Shown piece after piece: positions 1-13,900 of a DNA stretch of 64,000 nt. The notes under the pieces were generated by a model. That model was given only the letters and a program-made list of their open reading frames with translations, was not told where the DNA came from and did not search any database. The stretch is from Ooceraea biroi (Eukaryota > Arthropoda > Insecta > Hymenoptera > Formicidae): contig NC_039515.1 in assembly GCF_003672135.1 (NCBI RefSeq), positions 5,766,001 through 5,830,000 of the forward strand, in the 5' to 3' direction. A program made the position numbers and the translations under genes. The number at the start of each line of letters is the position of its first letter. The first letter of the stretch is position 1.

Positions 1-156
1 AATTTATCTGAAACAACTTTTTTCCTAAAGATGCGTTGAAATGTCACCTTTAAGCATATGTATATAAATCGTATGTTTTCAATAACATTGATATATTCAG
101 ACATGTTCCAACGCCATCTATTAAAAATTGGCACGAACTTTCCGGACGACCCAATA
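1..156 (-). mobile_element. Mariner element, 5' terminal end only (element continues left of the window)
   Basis: Bases 1-154 are nearly identical to 45888-46039, the transposase-upstream end of the mariner at 44754-46039. They end in the same inverted terminal repeat, read as TTGGGTCGTCCGGAAAGTTC from the outside, followed by a TA target dinucleotide at 155-156. The transposase would lie to the left, outside the window. Confidence 0.9.
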
Positions 157-356
157 TATAAAAAGGGTCCTCCCAATTATCCACCCCCTGAGACCTTATT
201 AATTTTACTGGTTTTATAAAAATCAGTTGGCGCCCAGTACATATATCGTCTTAGTATATATTTTAATAAATTAGCGACCTGACAGCCGCGGACCCGGCCG
301 CGTCAGGTGAAGCCGAGTAACAAAAAAATACCGGTCGCACGTTATTATCTATTAGG

Positions 357-590
357 TGAATGCCAAAGTTTCAGTCTCTTTTTCAGCGCTCTGATATTAT
401 TACTTAAACTTCAAATAAATTCTTGCTTTTTGACGTTTCTAAAAACGTAGCATCGAAGCTTATAAAACGTCATGATTCAACGATAAACATAATTTCGAAA
501 AACAATAGTGAACGCAAATATTTTGATGACTGAATTGTATTAAGCACCTAAAGCGAAAAACGTGCAAAAAATGACTAAACTTTTTGTATA
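357..590 (+). mobile_element. MITE family A, copy 1
   Basis: This is a dispersed repeat of about 0.2 kb with imperfect inverted ends resembling TATGCAAAAGTTTAGTC. The body carries CAGCGCTCTGATATTATTA, an AAATAAATTCTTGC block and GCAAATATTTTGATGA. The same order of blocks recurs at 5305, 15003, 23051, 41293 and (reversed) 60899. There is no coding capacity. It is probably mobilised by a transposase encoded elsewhere. Confidence 0.75.
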
Positions 591-1777
591 TTCCTAATAA
601 TTCTAAGTTTCATTAATAAAAAAATCTTGTTTTACACTGAATAATTATTCAGACCATATCGGATCCCTTCGCTATCTACGAATGGCCTTCGGATAACCAT
701 CTAGATAACGTCTTCGGACAAGCTATCATTCTTTAGCTTTCTCTTCTTTATTTCTTCGCCATGGTTACGCGATCGGTCCGATATTCAGGACCATCGTCAG
801 GGTATCGATTGCAGCCGCCATGTCTGGCTGCGTGTGAAACGGGACGAGTTCTCCATATCGTTCTCGCGATTATAGTCGCCTCCCGAACATCTGTCCTCAG
901 TGCAACAAGTTTGCCATTGTTCCCCAGAGCTGTCGTAAGCCGCGGCCGGAAAATCTCTCGGCCGGATACACGGTGGTACCACGTTTTACACAAACGGCCG
1001 AAATTTCAAGCTTGAACCACACTCGACTGCTATAGCGACTATTACTACCCCTGCCATGTTTTCTGAATGTATTCAATAGTGTAAGTGAGACACGCGTTAA
1101 GTTTCAGTTATGTGTGCTTTACGGATTTACACTCTATGTAAAGCCAATAACTTTGCTAGTGCTATGTTGCGAACTCGCTCCTTTGTTGGATAAATGTTTT
1201 CCTCAATTGCCTGCATCAGTAGTCTCACTTTCTTTTAATTGGAGTTGATGTCCTTTTAATACCGAACGTCGAAGCACTGCAGCAGGATTCTGCCGATCGT
1301 TGACGCGGGGGGTGGGAGTTCAGATCTGTGAAAGCAGCTGGAAAAAGACACGCCGAGGGGTGCTTCAGCCGAGAGAGCTCCATCATCGTGCCTCTCGCCT
1401 CTCGGCGCTCCTTTTTTCTTTCGTTATCCGCGCAGAGGACTGCGCGACAAAGCTCGCGCGCTTTAATATAACTATCGACTACTACGAATCGTTTAACAAT
1501 CAGCGTTTAATAATCGCCTCGATAATCGCGCTCGAGAATATCTATTATATGTCATGCAGCAAACTGGATGTCGCCGCGTTTCGAAGCGCAACTCTCGAGC
1601 TGCCTGATTTCCCATGAGATTTTTCCGGGTAAATTTGATTATCGTGCACCGTTTTTTTACACGATCCTGTATTGCTGCTTGATTATTCCCGACACTTCTG
1701 TATCGCGTTTAATCTTGTATGAAACGGCGACAAGTTACAAGGCTGCGTGATTTTTGCTGGACACACGTTGTACTTAC
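591..1777. other. Intron sequence downstream of exon four, nothing recognised
   Basis: This stretch lies just 3' of the fourth transporter exon on the minus strand and is intronic. It is mildly CpG-rich at 1280-1460. The open frames here show no conserved domain and read equally well on both strands. Confidence 0.6.
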
Positions 1778-1986
1778 CCCGCTCCAACCGTAGGGGAGGA
1801 AACCCTTATGCTCGGACCAGTTCTCGGAATCCACGTAAAACATGCCCGCCGCCATAACGAAGACCCAGACGGCGAGGTTGATGGCGTTCAACACGTTGTT
1901 GAACACCAGGGACTTTTTTACGCCCGCCGCCATCAGCAGCATCATGAATATCGTAATGACGAACGCGATAAAGTCTGGCGGCCGTC
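1778..1986 (-). CDS. CAT4-like transporter, fourth coding exon
   Basis: The exon is 209 bases long. The acceptor TCTCTCTTCCAG ends at 1987, and the donor AGCGGG/GTAAGTAC lies at 1777-1776. It encodes RPPDFIAFVITIFMMLLMAA, a GVKKSLVFNNVLNAINLAV stretch, a hydrophobic WVFVMAAGMFYV and NWSEHKGFLPYGWSG. PDF at the start of a helix and NxxNxxxNL are family hallmarks. The exon ends in phase 0. The next exon, expected to read (V)xAGxxxCFYxFVGFD, is not in the window, so the gene continues past the left edge. Confidence 0.93.
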
Positions 1987-4900
1987 CTGGAAGAGAGATC
2001 ATCAAAAATGTAATGAAACTTATTCAGCATGCGACTATCTGTTTGTTGAAAATACAAACTGATGATTTAAGAAGAATGATTTTAAAAAAATATTTTCCAC
2101 ATCTTGTTGGAACATATTAACGCTGCTCGTTAGGTCACCCGTTAACTGGCAATATATCCGATTTTTAACAAGCCATTGAAGCCGCAGTTAATTAAGAATT
2201 TAACTTGAAAGGTATCGTTTATGTAACCGTGTCATATTTCACATCAATATTTTTTATTTTGCAATTTTTATGTGCAGAGTTACTCGACCACTTAACGGAT
2301 AAAATGGTAACGGGATTAAATTAACGGACGGTTGATTCTTTCGACGTTCGTTGCAGAGAAAAAGAGAGAAAAAGAGACACACACACACAGGGAGAGGCAA
2401 CATGCGAAGGTTCGAACCAACTGATGATATACCCTGTGAGTCCAATCGTTGCGTATGTTTAATCGGTAAAAACCTTCGTGCTCGTGCATTCGTCATTTCC
2501 CCATGGGACTCCGGAAAAACGCAGTTACACATCCGAATTTTTACTGGTCAAATTACTCGAATCTTCTCCCCCAGCATGGAGGTTCCGCTCGAGCGTGATG
2601 TTTCCTGTAGCGGAAGAAGTCGACGCGGAAATTTTTCAACGACTAGAAAACGGCGTAATTCACGCGGTCGCAGATAATCGGAAGACTTCCTGCAAAAAGC
2701 GATAGTTTTCCTCCTTTTCTGGATTTTTTTCCTTTTCTCGGACGACTCGCTGTTTTGTTCAAGCGCTCTCTCGGGCTGAAACTCGATTCCGCGGAAAAGT
2801 GGATAATTCGAAAGAAACGTGGAAATTCGCTTCGCGAAACCCGTTTTCGGGTTACAAAATAGATTCTCGTCCGCCGTTACTAACCTATTTATTCATTACA
2901 GGAGAAGGAGGCAGTCATATTGTCGACGTCGCGTTCTCGTAATTTTGCGGCAGCAGTAATCTTGTTCTGCGATGAATAAAAATTGCGGTATTATTAAAAA
3001 CGAGAAAAAAGCAATCTGCCAGCTGCTTCCTCGCGGAAGAAGCCCGCATAGGCGGCTTTTGTTCGCGGTGTAAAATGATCAACGTTGTCGCGACTCTGTT
3101 TTACGATGGCAGATATGCAGGGATGAATCGGGTACGTTTCAGCGACTTCGATTTGCCGGTCCTGCCGCTCATTATTACAATGCCTCGTACAATGCACACG
3201 CGCAAAAGGGGCACTTTTCGGCGAATCAAATGCTTTTGATCGCTCGAACGACTCGCTCGATTTTTGCGTCGGTGGACACAAACACATTGCGTTCACGTCC
3301 CGAGAAATTCGCGAGAGCAAACGTGCGTTGTCAGCTGTAAGACCATCGAACGCGGAATGTATGTGTATGTGTCAGAATTTGACGACGTTAAGGGGATGCT
3401 GGAGGTGCTAGTGAACTATTTTTTCACTATAGCGATGGTAATTGCAGTTTCGAAAATTCTCTTTATTGCTTGTGCAGAATAAAAAATCCTTTTCCACAAA
3501 TGAAGCATAGATAGAAAGAAAGTCCGCTCTACAGGACTTTATACTCAAAATGGAAAAAAGTTAGAAAAGACAAATGCAAGTTTTTAACTTTTTGCCATTT
3601 TGAATATAGTCCTGTAGAGCGGACTTTCTTTCTATCTATACTTCATTTGTGGAAAAGGATTTTTTATTCTGCACAAGCAATAAAGAGAATTTTCGAAACT
3701 GCAATTACCATCGCTATAGTGAAAAAATAGTTCACTAGCAACTCCAGCATCCCCTTAAGTGACATTTTTATAAAAAACTAGATTTTTATATTTTATGAAT
3801 TACTCTCTAAATTTCGTGTAGTGGAATCTCACTCTTTTGAAATATCACTTCAAGTAATAAGTGATCTCAAAAGTTTTCAAAAGAAAAGAAGAAGAAAAGA
3901 GTATTGGATCGGTTTTCCGGATGGTTATTTATAAGGTGATAACACAAATGTTACTTGCGAGAACGTCACGTCTGGCCTGGCCATCTATCGGTCGCCTGGT
4001 GAATCAGAGGTGGGAATCACACACACTTGTGTTGATTTTTGTCTCTTGTTCCATAATCGAGTACATTGAAACGTATGATGTAAAAATAATTAATACTCGC
4101 AAAGTAAGTAGAAATTACTATTTTTTCTATATTAATTATATAATTTCAAATCAATTTAATAAAACACATTTTTCGTTTCTGTGGAAAGGTGAAAAATACG
4201 TTTTTAAAATTTAGGTCTAAAAACGGTTTCTATTTAAACCGTTTCTTAAGGGGAAGCTGGAGTTGCTAGTGAACTATTTTTTCACTATAGCGATGGTAAT
4301 TGCAGTTTCGAAAATTCTCTTTATTGCTTGTGCAGAATAAAAAATCCTTTTCCACAAATGAAGCATAGATAGAAAGAAAGTCCGCTCTACAGGACTTTAT
4401 ACTCAAAATGGAAAAAAGTTAAAAACTTGCATTTGTCTTTTCTAACTTTTTTCCATTTTGAATATAAAGTCCTGTAGAGCGGACTTTCTTTCTATCTATG
4501 CTTCATTTGTGGAAAAGGATTTTTTATTCTGCACAAGCAATAAAGAGAATTTTTGAAACTGCAATTACCATCGCTATAGTGAAAAAACAGTTCACTAGCA
4601 ACTCCAGCATCCCCTTAAGCATAAAATATAGAACGGTAAATAATAAAGTGAGAACTGATTCTTTAAATCAAGTACGAATAGAGATTGCAGTGAGATCGAA
4701 GTGAAGATATACTTTCGCGTAAGAGGCTTTGAGAATCAAATATACCGGTAGAGGTGGAACCGGCATATCACGAGATATTAACAAAGAGATTGAAGTAAAG
4801 GTAATGTACTTTTGTTTAAGAGGTCTTTTGAGACTCGGATACATCGAGAATCCGAGAGGAAACCGGCATATGTCGTGCATTTCTTCGCGGCGATTGTCAA

Positions 4901-7900
4901 AGCGAGTTTCATTTCGTGCTCCACGTCGTAATCTCAAGTCATTATGACTCGAAATATGTGCCAGAAACTCTGCACGAGGCTCGAAATGTTAAAACTTGTG
5001 CGCGCTTCGTGAGTGGTATTTAATTCAGCGCGGATGCTCCCGCGCGTGTCTTTCCGCGTAACGAGAAAACTTACAGGTACAGCATCCCGAGCCTATCTTC
5101 GGGAGATACGAAGCTGAAACGGGAACGTTAAAGCCGCGTGAGAATGCCGATCACGAACCCGAGTGCTAACAGGCAAGAGCAGGCTTCCCGAGATCTATCT
5201 TCTCGAAATGGAGTGCATGCTTGCACATCTCTGGATTCTCGATATCGAGCAGCTTGCTCGCAGAATGTTGCATATAATGCGCACGCGTGCGTATCTGTGT
5301 TTGTTATACGCAGAAGTTTAGTCTTTTTTCAGCGCTCTGGTATTATTATTTAAACTTCAAATAAATTCTTGCTCTTTTACGCTTTTGAAAAGCTGACATC
5401 GAAGTTTGTAGAAACGAGCGCAAATATTTTGATGACTACATTTGCATGTATTATGCACTTAAGACAAAAATATATAAAAAGAATAAAACTTTCGCATACA
5501 TTTAATACATGTAGACGCAATATTCAATAACATGGCTGATAAGACGACACATGCTACATTATCTGACAGCGAATACTATTTGCCGCGACGCGTCGCGACG
5601 GTGACAATTTAAATGTTATTTGCACATACATAAATTATTTGTCACCAAATAATGTAAAGATTCGTGTTTCGCGAAAAAGATATTTTTTTCAGAGCATGTT
5701 TCAAGTCTTGTCACGTCGTGCTGACAGTTCTTTTTATTCCCAAGTTGTAATTAATATTGAAAAACGTCGAGTCAGTAGATTTACCAACGTAAATACCATA
5801 CCAGCGTAAATAACGTATCAGTGACCGACTATATCCGAACTGAAATATTACAGAAATGTGACAGTCTATGGTGTCCATGGTATGATATGTGAGTATAACG
5901 TTTGCGCATAAGTCGTTGGATAAGTTCAATGATACCGTTCTCTGCAACGACGCCGTCATGCATAAACCGCGCTGAAACTAGAGTACTGATTAAGTATTCT
6001 CCCTAACTGCCGGTTAACGATCGCGGGAACAGCGTCAGTGGAATAATTTCACGAGGCAGTGTCATGTTCGAGCATGCACCGTGCCGTTCCTCTTGTCAGA
6101 GCCGCATTATCGCGGAAAGTCTGTCTGAGATCGCATACTCTCTCTCTCTCTCTCTCCCACAAAGTATTAGGTATATACAGGGTGTCCCGGGTTTTAACCG
6201 ACAAACTGCGGGAGCATATTCTACTAGTGGAAATAAAAAAAATTCTTATATCGAGTTTGCTTAGAAATGCTTTATTGCAAAGTTATAAACCAATATTGAA
6301 AAGAAATATGAGATAAGTAACAACGGATTTTTTCACAAAAATAAAAATTACGTACGCAATGATTTAGTGACGCATTTCAAAATGTTGTCCTTGCACATCG
6401 ATACAAGCTAGACATCGACGTAGTACAGAATTTGTTACGGTACGACATTCCTGAAAATTTTGTTGCATCTCAGTAACTGAATTAGTAATTCGTTGCTTTA
6501 AATCTTCAAGCGAGACTTCTGTACTGTAAACTTTATTTTTTAAAGTTGCCCATAAATAAAAATCAAGAGGCGTTAAATCGGGCGATCTTGGAGGCCAGAA
6601 AACCGGTCCTCCTCGACCAATCCACCTATGAGCGTAACGTTCATCTAACCAGTTTCTAACTTGTCTAGCATAGTGCGATGGACAACCGTCTAACTGTATC
6701 CAGCTGTTTTGGCGAAGATTTAAGATTCTTTCCGAGCGTCGTCGGTGTCTTAGAGCTGAACGAACATCATCATATTCATTCATAGGTCGAAATGAACCCA
6801 AATTACGTAATTGCAAATGGGTATTACTAAACACAGAACTATCTGGTACTCTCCTGTTGGGAAATCTACGTTGATACTCTCGTACGGCAGCTCGTGCATT
6901 TCCGTCACAGAATCCGTACACGAAATGAATATCGGTGTATTCCTCATTTGAAAATACTTTTGGCATTCTGATAGTAATTGCTAGTTGATACGACGATTGA
7001 AATCTAACAGCTACTGTTGTGAAAGTAACAATCATACTGAATCGTTTCAACATAGTGAACATGAATACATGTGAATACACATAACATAAACATCTTCGAC
7101 CTTCCAAATTCTACACTATGTTCCGTTGTTACTTATCTCATATTTCTTTTCAATATTGGTTTATAACTTTGTAATAAAGCATTTCTAAGCAAACTCGATA
7201 TAAGAATTTTTTCTTATTTCCACTAGTAGAATACGCTCCCGCAGTGTGTCGGTTAAAACCCGGGACACCCTGTATTTTAAAAAATCGCGAACGTACCGGC
7301 GGGATAAAGAAAGGGATGGTAAAGCGAAGAGTTAAAGTAGAGTTCATTACGAAAAGTACGTGCGTCGACCACTGAAATTTGCAGCCTCTTTCGAAAAAAC
7401 ACATACACTATGCCTGATGAGAATATCATCTTTTTTTAGAGACGCGATGATTTCTTTAAAGTCCGATTAATGAAACAATTTTAATTTCGTGATTACTTAA
7501 TTACAACTCTCGTATTAATTGCTTTAAATTGTACAACTATAGAACGAGTAACGCATAAAGGGAAGAAAATCGAAAGGAAATTCGGCAAATGAGGCACAGT
7601 CTCTTCAAGGGCAGACTTTCGTGCCCGAAGGGCGACGTCGTAACGACACCGACTAGAAGGACACACGGGGATGACACGACGGGGTGGAGGGAGAAGCAAC
7701 GGAAAGGGTTGGCTGCGGAATCCAGGTGGACAGGTTAAAGAGCGCCAAAGTGTGTGGTTCGCGAACCGGTTCGGATCGATGAGGTCCACAGGTGCCAGAC
7801 CTAGTCTCATCCGCGCAAGCGCCCCTCTCGCACCCCCTCAACCTTTTGTCCTCCCTCCTCCGCGTGACGTCCTCCCGCGTCCTCAACTCCCCGAGCCCTC

Positions 7901-10900
7901 TCCCCTTCTCCTCCCGCGTAGCGACTCTACCGTCTGGTCTCCTCCTTCTCCCCCGCCACCGTGTCCTCGGCGTTTCCGTACATCCATCCCCCGATCGCAC
8001 TCACCCATCCCCCTTCGTTCTCCGCGTACACCCCCTTAATCGTATACCAGCCGCAAAACGCGCGTAGGCAGCTGCGCAACTCACGCACGGAACGTGAACA
8101 GATAACACGTGTCGGATGTCCTCGAGCTGCACGGTGGTTGTCAGCGAATTAGGCTGCACGAGATTGGCAATGCCACGAGGATTAGTGCAGGGTGAGCTAG
8201 GTAAATTCGCTCGCAGGGTAAACTCGCGAGGAAGAAGCCCGAAGCCGGCGCTTCTGAAATTCGGCGTCTCTCGGCGACGGAGGGAAGCATCCCTTTCAAA
8301 GAGTGGACGGGACTTCAACCGGGACGCGAGGAATCCGAGGGAAACCTGAGAAAATATCTGGAAGGTATCTGGAAAAGTGATTCGGAGGGCTCTCGAATGT
8401 TTTTACGTTTCCTGGCTTTCTCCAGCGGTGTTATTTCATCGAGCAGCACTTTGCGAATTCGTTACATTGTTCCGATCGAGCTGTCAATGTCGCGCCGTGT
8501 TAAGCTCCCCGGATCGAAATTTTTCCAGCCGGCAACGTGGAACATTTTCATTGATCTGATTAATCTGATAGCAATGCACGCGGAATTCTGACGTATTCTG
8601 TATTCGACATATTCCGCGCGAACAATTACCCGCACACGATTGCATCGCAGTGTCTTTAACAACCGGCCAAGTTGCAAAGTCATTTGCAAATTCCGACATG
8701 AGAGAGAAAAGGTTAATTAAGGTCGACCGATTTTGGAGCTACCTGCCCGCCGCCATCGTCAGAAGGGCGAATCCGTTCGCTCTTTCTCCACTGCGGTAAA
8801 ACTTTTCCTCGCTGCAGCTGAAAGGCGACAGTCCCTTCACCGAGGGAGCCATTAATAATGCAGATTTGGCTTCCGGGAAATTAATCAAGTAACACGTTAA
8901 CCCGTTGATGTAATTTTCCCTCGGTTTCCTTTTTAATAAGTCAACGCTGATATCTTTTGTAACGTGATTATTACTTTTTTTTTATTTATCGGGAGAGTAG
9001 ATTTGGTTTACGCGCAAGCTTTCCGTACACTTTGCATGCACTAAATTCCGAAAGAGCGTATTCTCTCTTCCGCGAGAGAGAGAGAACACCGGGAGACTTT
9101 ATAAACCATGTCAATATTAATATTTTTTGCGTGTGCAAAAAGAGGAGCGATAAAACGAAAGCCCAACTCATTCATACGAGTTTTCGAAATGCGAATTAAA
9201 TTTATACAACGTGCGGCAGTTTCATAAGCGCCACTGGCTTGAATATTGTAAAAGTTGGTCCTTGCTTGTAAAAGCTTCTTTGACCGCGTGGGAAATGTAT
9301 CACCGAGGCAGGAAAAACGCGATATTAGCGTGTCGCGTTTAATGAAACGTTTTTCTTCTGGGGACGGCGTTGCAAGAGGGGCCGTTAATTAATAGCAATA
9401 ATGCAATCGGCGCGAGTATTTGTTTTATTACTTTCTTTTTGTTTTGACGTTACATTCACGAACACACTTCCGAAAGTTTTAATTTATTATCTATTGTCAC
9501 GGATACGACAGCTTTTTTTGTAACTGTTTGGAGTGTTAATGCATTCGAAATCGATCATGTGTAACATTTATTTAACGTTTATTAACTGCAAAGAAAAAAG
9601 GCGAGAAAGCCGTAGAACGTTTGGCCTATTTGCATCACAATGAGCGCGTCCGCGATAATTAATTGGCCCTCCGAGAAACTCCGCGAAATTATATTAATTA
9701 TTATCACGCTTTGACACGAGGAGGTATTACATTTTTCATTACACGGATTAATAAATTGTCGCGGCGGAATTAAATGCGAATTAAACGCTCGACGGAGCTC
9801 GCGGCCGAGACGAGCGTGTTGTTCTCGTGCGACGATCAATAGCGGACATCGATTTTGCACGGCGATACTCGCGAGAATAAGATATGGAAGATACGCACAA
9901 TATTCCGTCTCGAGAATACACCCATGAGAAATTGGCGGGAACGAGCATAGAGATCTCGCGAGTTACTCGTAAAACTGACTGACGGGAAAAGGCTGATGCG
10001 GGTAGAAAACGTCGCAAACAAGAAAAATCACTCGCGTCGCTTCGGAATGATTCCCCCTTGGTAAGAGTAATGTCTGACTCTCCATCTCTTTCTCTCTCTC
10101 TCTAAGCAGTGAGCAAAAAACATTCAGATGTCGCGAAATTCCAAAAGAGGTCTCGCGAGAAAGAGGACGTGAGAGGAAACTCTCTTGTTGGCTCGAAATA
10201 GAACGAAGAGAACCTCTCCACGACATTGGTCCACGTTAGTCGTGTTTGTGTTTGAACGAAAAGAGTCGCCGGGAGAAACCGTTGCAAACGACAAAGTGTA
10301 TCAAATATTTATCAGACGTGACGTAAAGCGCGCGATACAACTTTCGTAGGGAGATATTTTTAAATTGTCCACTTGCGACGTCGCATCGGACAGAAGAGAG
10401 TTGTATTGAGATTAACATCGCAGAAGAGATTTCCTATTGTTACACAGACATTTTTTAATTATACGTTATTATTCTAAAAGTATAAAAGTGTTTTCTCGTC
10501 GGACCACGATTAATCGATGCGGTTGCAGCGTTGCTTCGATGCGTCCTCAAACATTAATGTTTATATCAGAAGACAATTGGCTGCTGATTGCCGAATATTC
10601 ATAAAACGAGCGCATAATGAAAATTAACCGTGTTAAATGGTCTGCAATTTGCGCGATCGATTCGCCAGTAGCTAGCTACACATTCATATCGTCGCGAGTT
10701 AATGAACGAATTCCAGGTTTCTGGTATTCCAGAACTCCTCGACCTTAATCTTGCTAATAAATGCCTGGAAAAGCCAATTGGTTTTCCGTTAATTAAAGCT
10801 TTTTTGTTGTAATTAAGTATAACAAACGTCACTGCCCGAGCTTAAATATATTTTGTCTTTTAAAATTTTAATACGTTTTTCCATAATTTTTTCAAATCTT

Positions 10901-13900
10901 CTTCAAAAGAGTGCCAATCTACTTGCGATAAATCGATCGTTCTTTCTGACAGAATTGCGCAATCGAGATCAAATCAATCGCGCAAATAACTTTGCTGCAT
11001 TCAATTACTGCTTTTTTTTCTTTTTTTTCGTTTCATATCGTCCCACGAAAGACATATTGAAAGCGTTTTGCGATCAAGCGAGGGACAAAGAAGCCCGGCG
11101 ACTTGCGTCGCCGAACTTTCGTCGGCAAAGAAGCGGAAATTCGCTCATAAATTTCTGCAACGTCGCTCCGACGACGGCGACGGCGACGACGACTCGTCAT
11201 TTCACGCTTTTACGAGCTACTGGAAAGAAAGCTACGACTTTAAGGTTTACTGACGCGCGTCCAAGACCGAGCTAAACTTTTATATAGCGCGATTTAAGAA
11301 TTAAATAAATTATCGAGTCATATGTGCTTGCAATACAACATATTAGGTTGTTCATTAAGTTCTGCGGTTTTTTTGCTCTAAATTAAAACATAAATCTATT
11401 GTACTTGCATACTTATTCAATCTAGAATGTATTGTCCATCTTGATCGACCACCTTCTGCCAACGTTCTGGAAGGGACATAATGCCGCGTTTGTAGAAGTC
11501 GCGCGACTTCTGCGCGAAAAAGTCCTCCAAGTACGTTTGAATATCGTCCACTGAATTAAAGCGCTGCCCGTCGAGATTGTTTTGGAGTGACCGGAACAGA
11601 CGGTAATCCGACGGCGCAAGGTCTGGGGAGTACGGTGGGTGCTGCATGACTTCCCAGCCAAAGCGCTTCAACTTCTTCTTGGTCACCAAAGCAGTGTGTG
11701 GTTTGGCGTTGTCGTGGTGGAAGACAACGCCCTTCCTGTTCGCCAATTCCGGCCGCTTCTCCGCCACTGCCTGCTTCAATTTTTCTAACTGAGCGCAATG
11801 CTTCTCGGCGTCGATGGTCCGACCGCGCGGAAGCAGCTCGAAGTACAGGACGCCTCGCCAATCCCACCACACACTCAGCATCACTTTCTTCGGATGCAAA
11901 TCCGCTTTGGCAACCGATTGTGACGACTCACCCGGACCGCACCATGACCGCTTGCGTCGAATGTTGTTACATACCACCCATTTTTCATCTCCCGTGACCA
12001 TCCGTTTGAGAAAGGCCTCCAGCGAGTTCCATTTCAGCAGGGATTCACAGATCATGACGCGGTCCAAAATGTTCTTTTCGGTGAGCTCGTGAGGGACCCA
12101 AACATCTGCTTTTTTCGACATCCCAAGCCGTTTTAATCGCTGCGCAACCGTTGTATGGGCGATGTCGAAGCGCTCCGCGATCTCCCGCGTCGTCAGGTGT
12201 CGGTCTGCTTTGATTGCGGCCACGATTTGGTCGTCGTCAGTGGTGGATGGACGACCGGAGCGAGCAGCATCGGAGACGTTCACATCTCCGAAACGAAAGC
12301 GCGCGAACCAACGCTGACAAGTGTCGGCGCTTATGGCCGAGTCCCCGTACACGCCACATATCTCACGTTGTGCGTCCGTCGCTTTTACTCCTTTGCGGAA
12401 GAAAAATAGCAAACTGTGCCGAAAATGCACCTTTTGATCCTCCATTTTCAATGAATAGCGCGTACACACAACACGTCAAAACGCAACAAAGACTCTGGCG
12501 AAATGTCAAGCGTTGTCTAACCTGTCACGGAGTATGCGGCAATCCGCGGTTCAGGCGATGCATGCTATCTTTTTCAATGGACAAACGCTATCTATCGAGA
12601 AAACCGCAGAACTTAATGAACAACCTAATAATAAAACATATCACTTTCAGTAGTCTGCCGTCCATCTTATGTTAGTATCATGGAGACAATAATAATTTAA
12701 TAACATATTTAACAAAAAATTGAATATTGAAAAAGAGAACCAAGTGTGGAATGCAAAATGAAGAAATAACGTCAAGCGGAACATGAAACAATCATGGTTT
12801 ATCCTTACAACAATCTCAGAGATAACTTCGATGTAATCCACGATTCCGTATGCATAGAGTGCAGTGGAAAGAGGGAGGGAATACTCACCAAGTATGGTGC
12901 CAACGCTGTTGGCTACCGCCCCGGAAATAGCACCGTTCGCCAACGCGTCCAGGCAGGCGCTAAGGGCGCACGCACACGCACTCGTACCTATAAGGTACTC
13001 CAGCACCATGTTCCATCCAATAATGAATGCTATTAACTCGCCTACTGTCACGTAACTGTACATATAAGCGCTGCCGGTCGTATGAGGCACTCGTACTCCA
13101 AACTCGGCGTAACACGCCCCTGTAATCAAACCGAAGAAAATTTCTCAGTCATAGCACGCGAGCATTATCAATCGTAGTGGTTACTGGAAATCATCCATGG
13201 GGTGAGAAGGGAGCCACGCGTTCATCGGTGGACGCGCGAACGCGCATTTCACCCCTGCGCACGAGGATGAAAACGCGGCGCTCCCATCGAGTGAACAAAA
13301 CGCGGGACCCGGCAATCGCATTTAGCGTGAAGTTCGGGAAACATCGTGACGAGGAAGAAATAACGGAAAAATATGGCTTGCCAACGAGCCGAATGACTGC
13401 AGAATCGTTTGCGGAAGCTTACGCGGCAAACCAACAGGGGCGCAAAAGCGATAATAAAAAGTTTCATCGCAGCCGTTCTCGCGGTGACTTAAATGTTCAT
13501 TTTGTTGATTAAATTCGCCAGCTTTGTGAGAGCGACTGATTGAACGGCGGTTCAACCCTCCAACGTAGATTACGTTACGGGAGATTCCCCATGCTTACAT
13601 TATAAATGCCATAATCCGTACGCAATATTCTTGCCTCCCTCCAGTTTAATAATATTAACGCACATGGGATCGTCACATGGAATTCGTGCGCGAATTACGT
13701 CCCACGTGTCCCGATTTCGCACCCCACAGCAATGTTGTTACGTTTCACATCAACCCCCACGCTCGCAATCTCTTCTGCTATAGTTATCGGAGCTTGCCGG
13801 CGCAAGGTTAAGGAAAATCTAGTTTCTGTTGATATTAAACACGTGGTATCCATATACCAGCCGAGAAATAGGCCACCACGTCTAAGAAAAAAAGTCGGGG

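Noticed and set aside
2405..2420. GGTTCGAACCA resembling a tRNA B-box
   Set aside because: No matching A-box, acceptor stem or cloverleaf could be drawn around it.
3861..4214. 117-codon open frame between the two F1 foldbacks
   Set aside because: Low-complexity AT-rich translation, no domain, no start context and no homologue recognised.
7671..8318. Several overlapping open frames of 90-120 codons on both strands
   Set aside because: The DNA is C- and CpG-rich, so stop codons are rare in all frames. Proline/serine/arginine-rich translations have no domain or splice logic.
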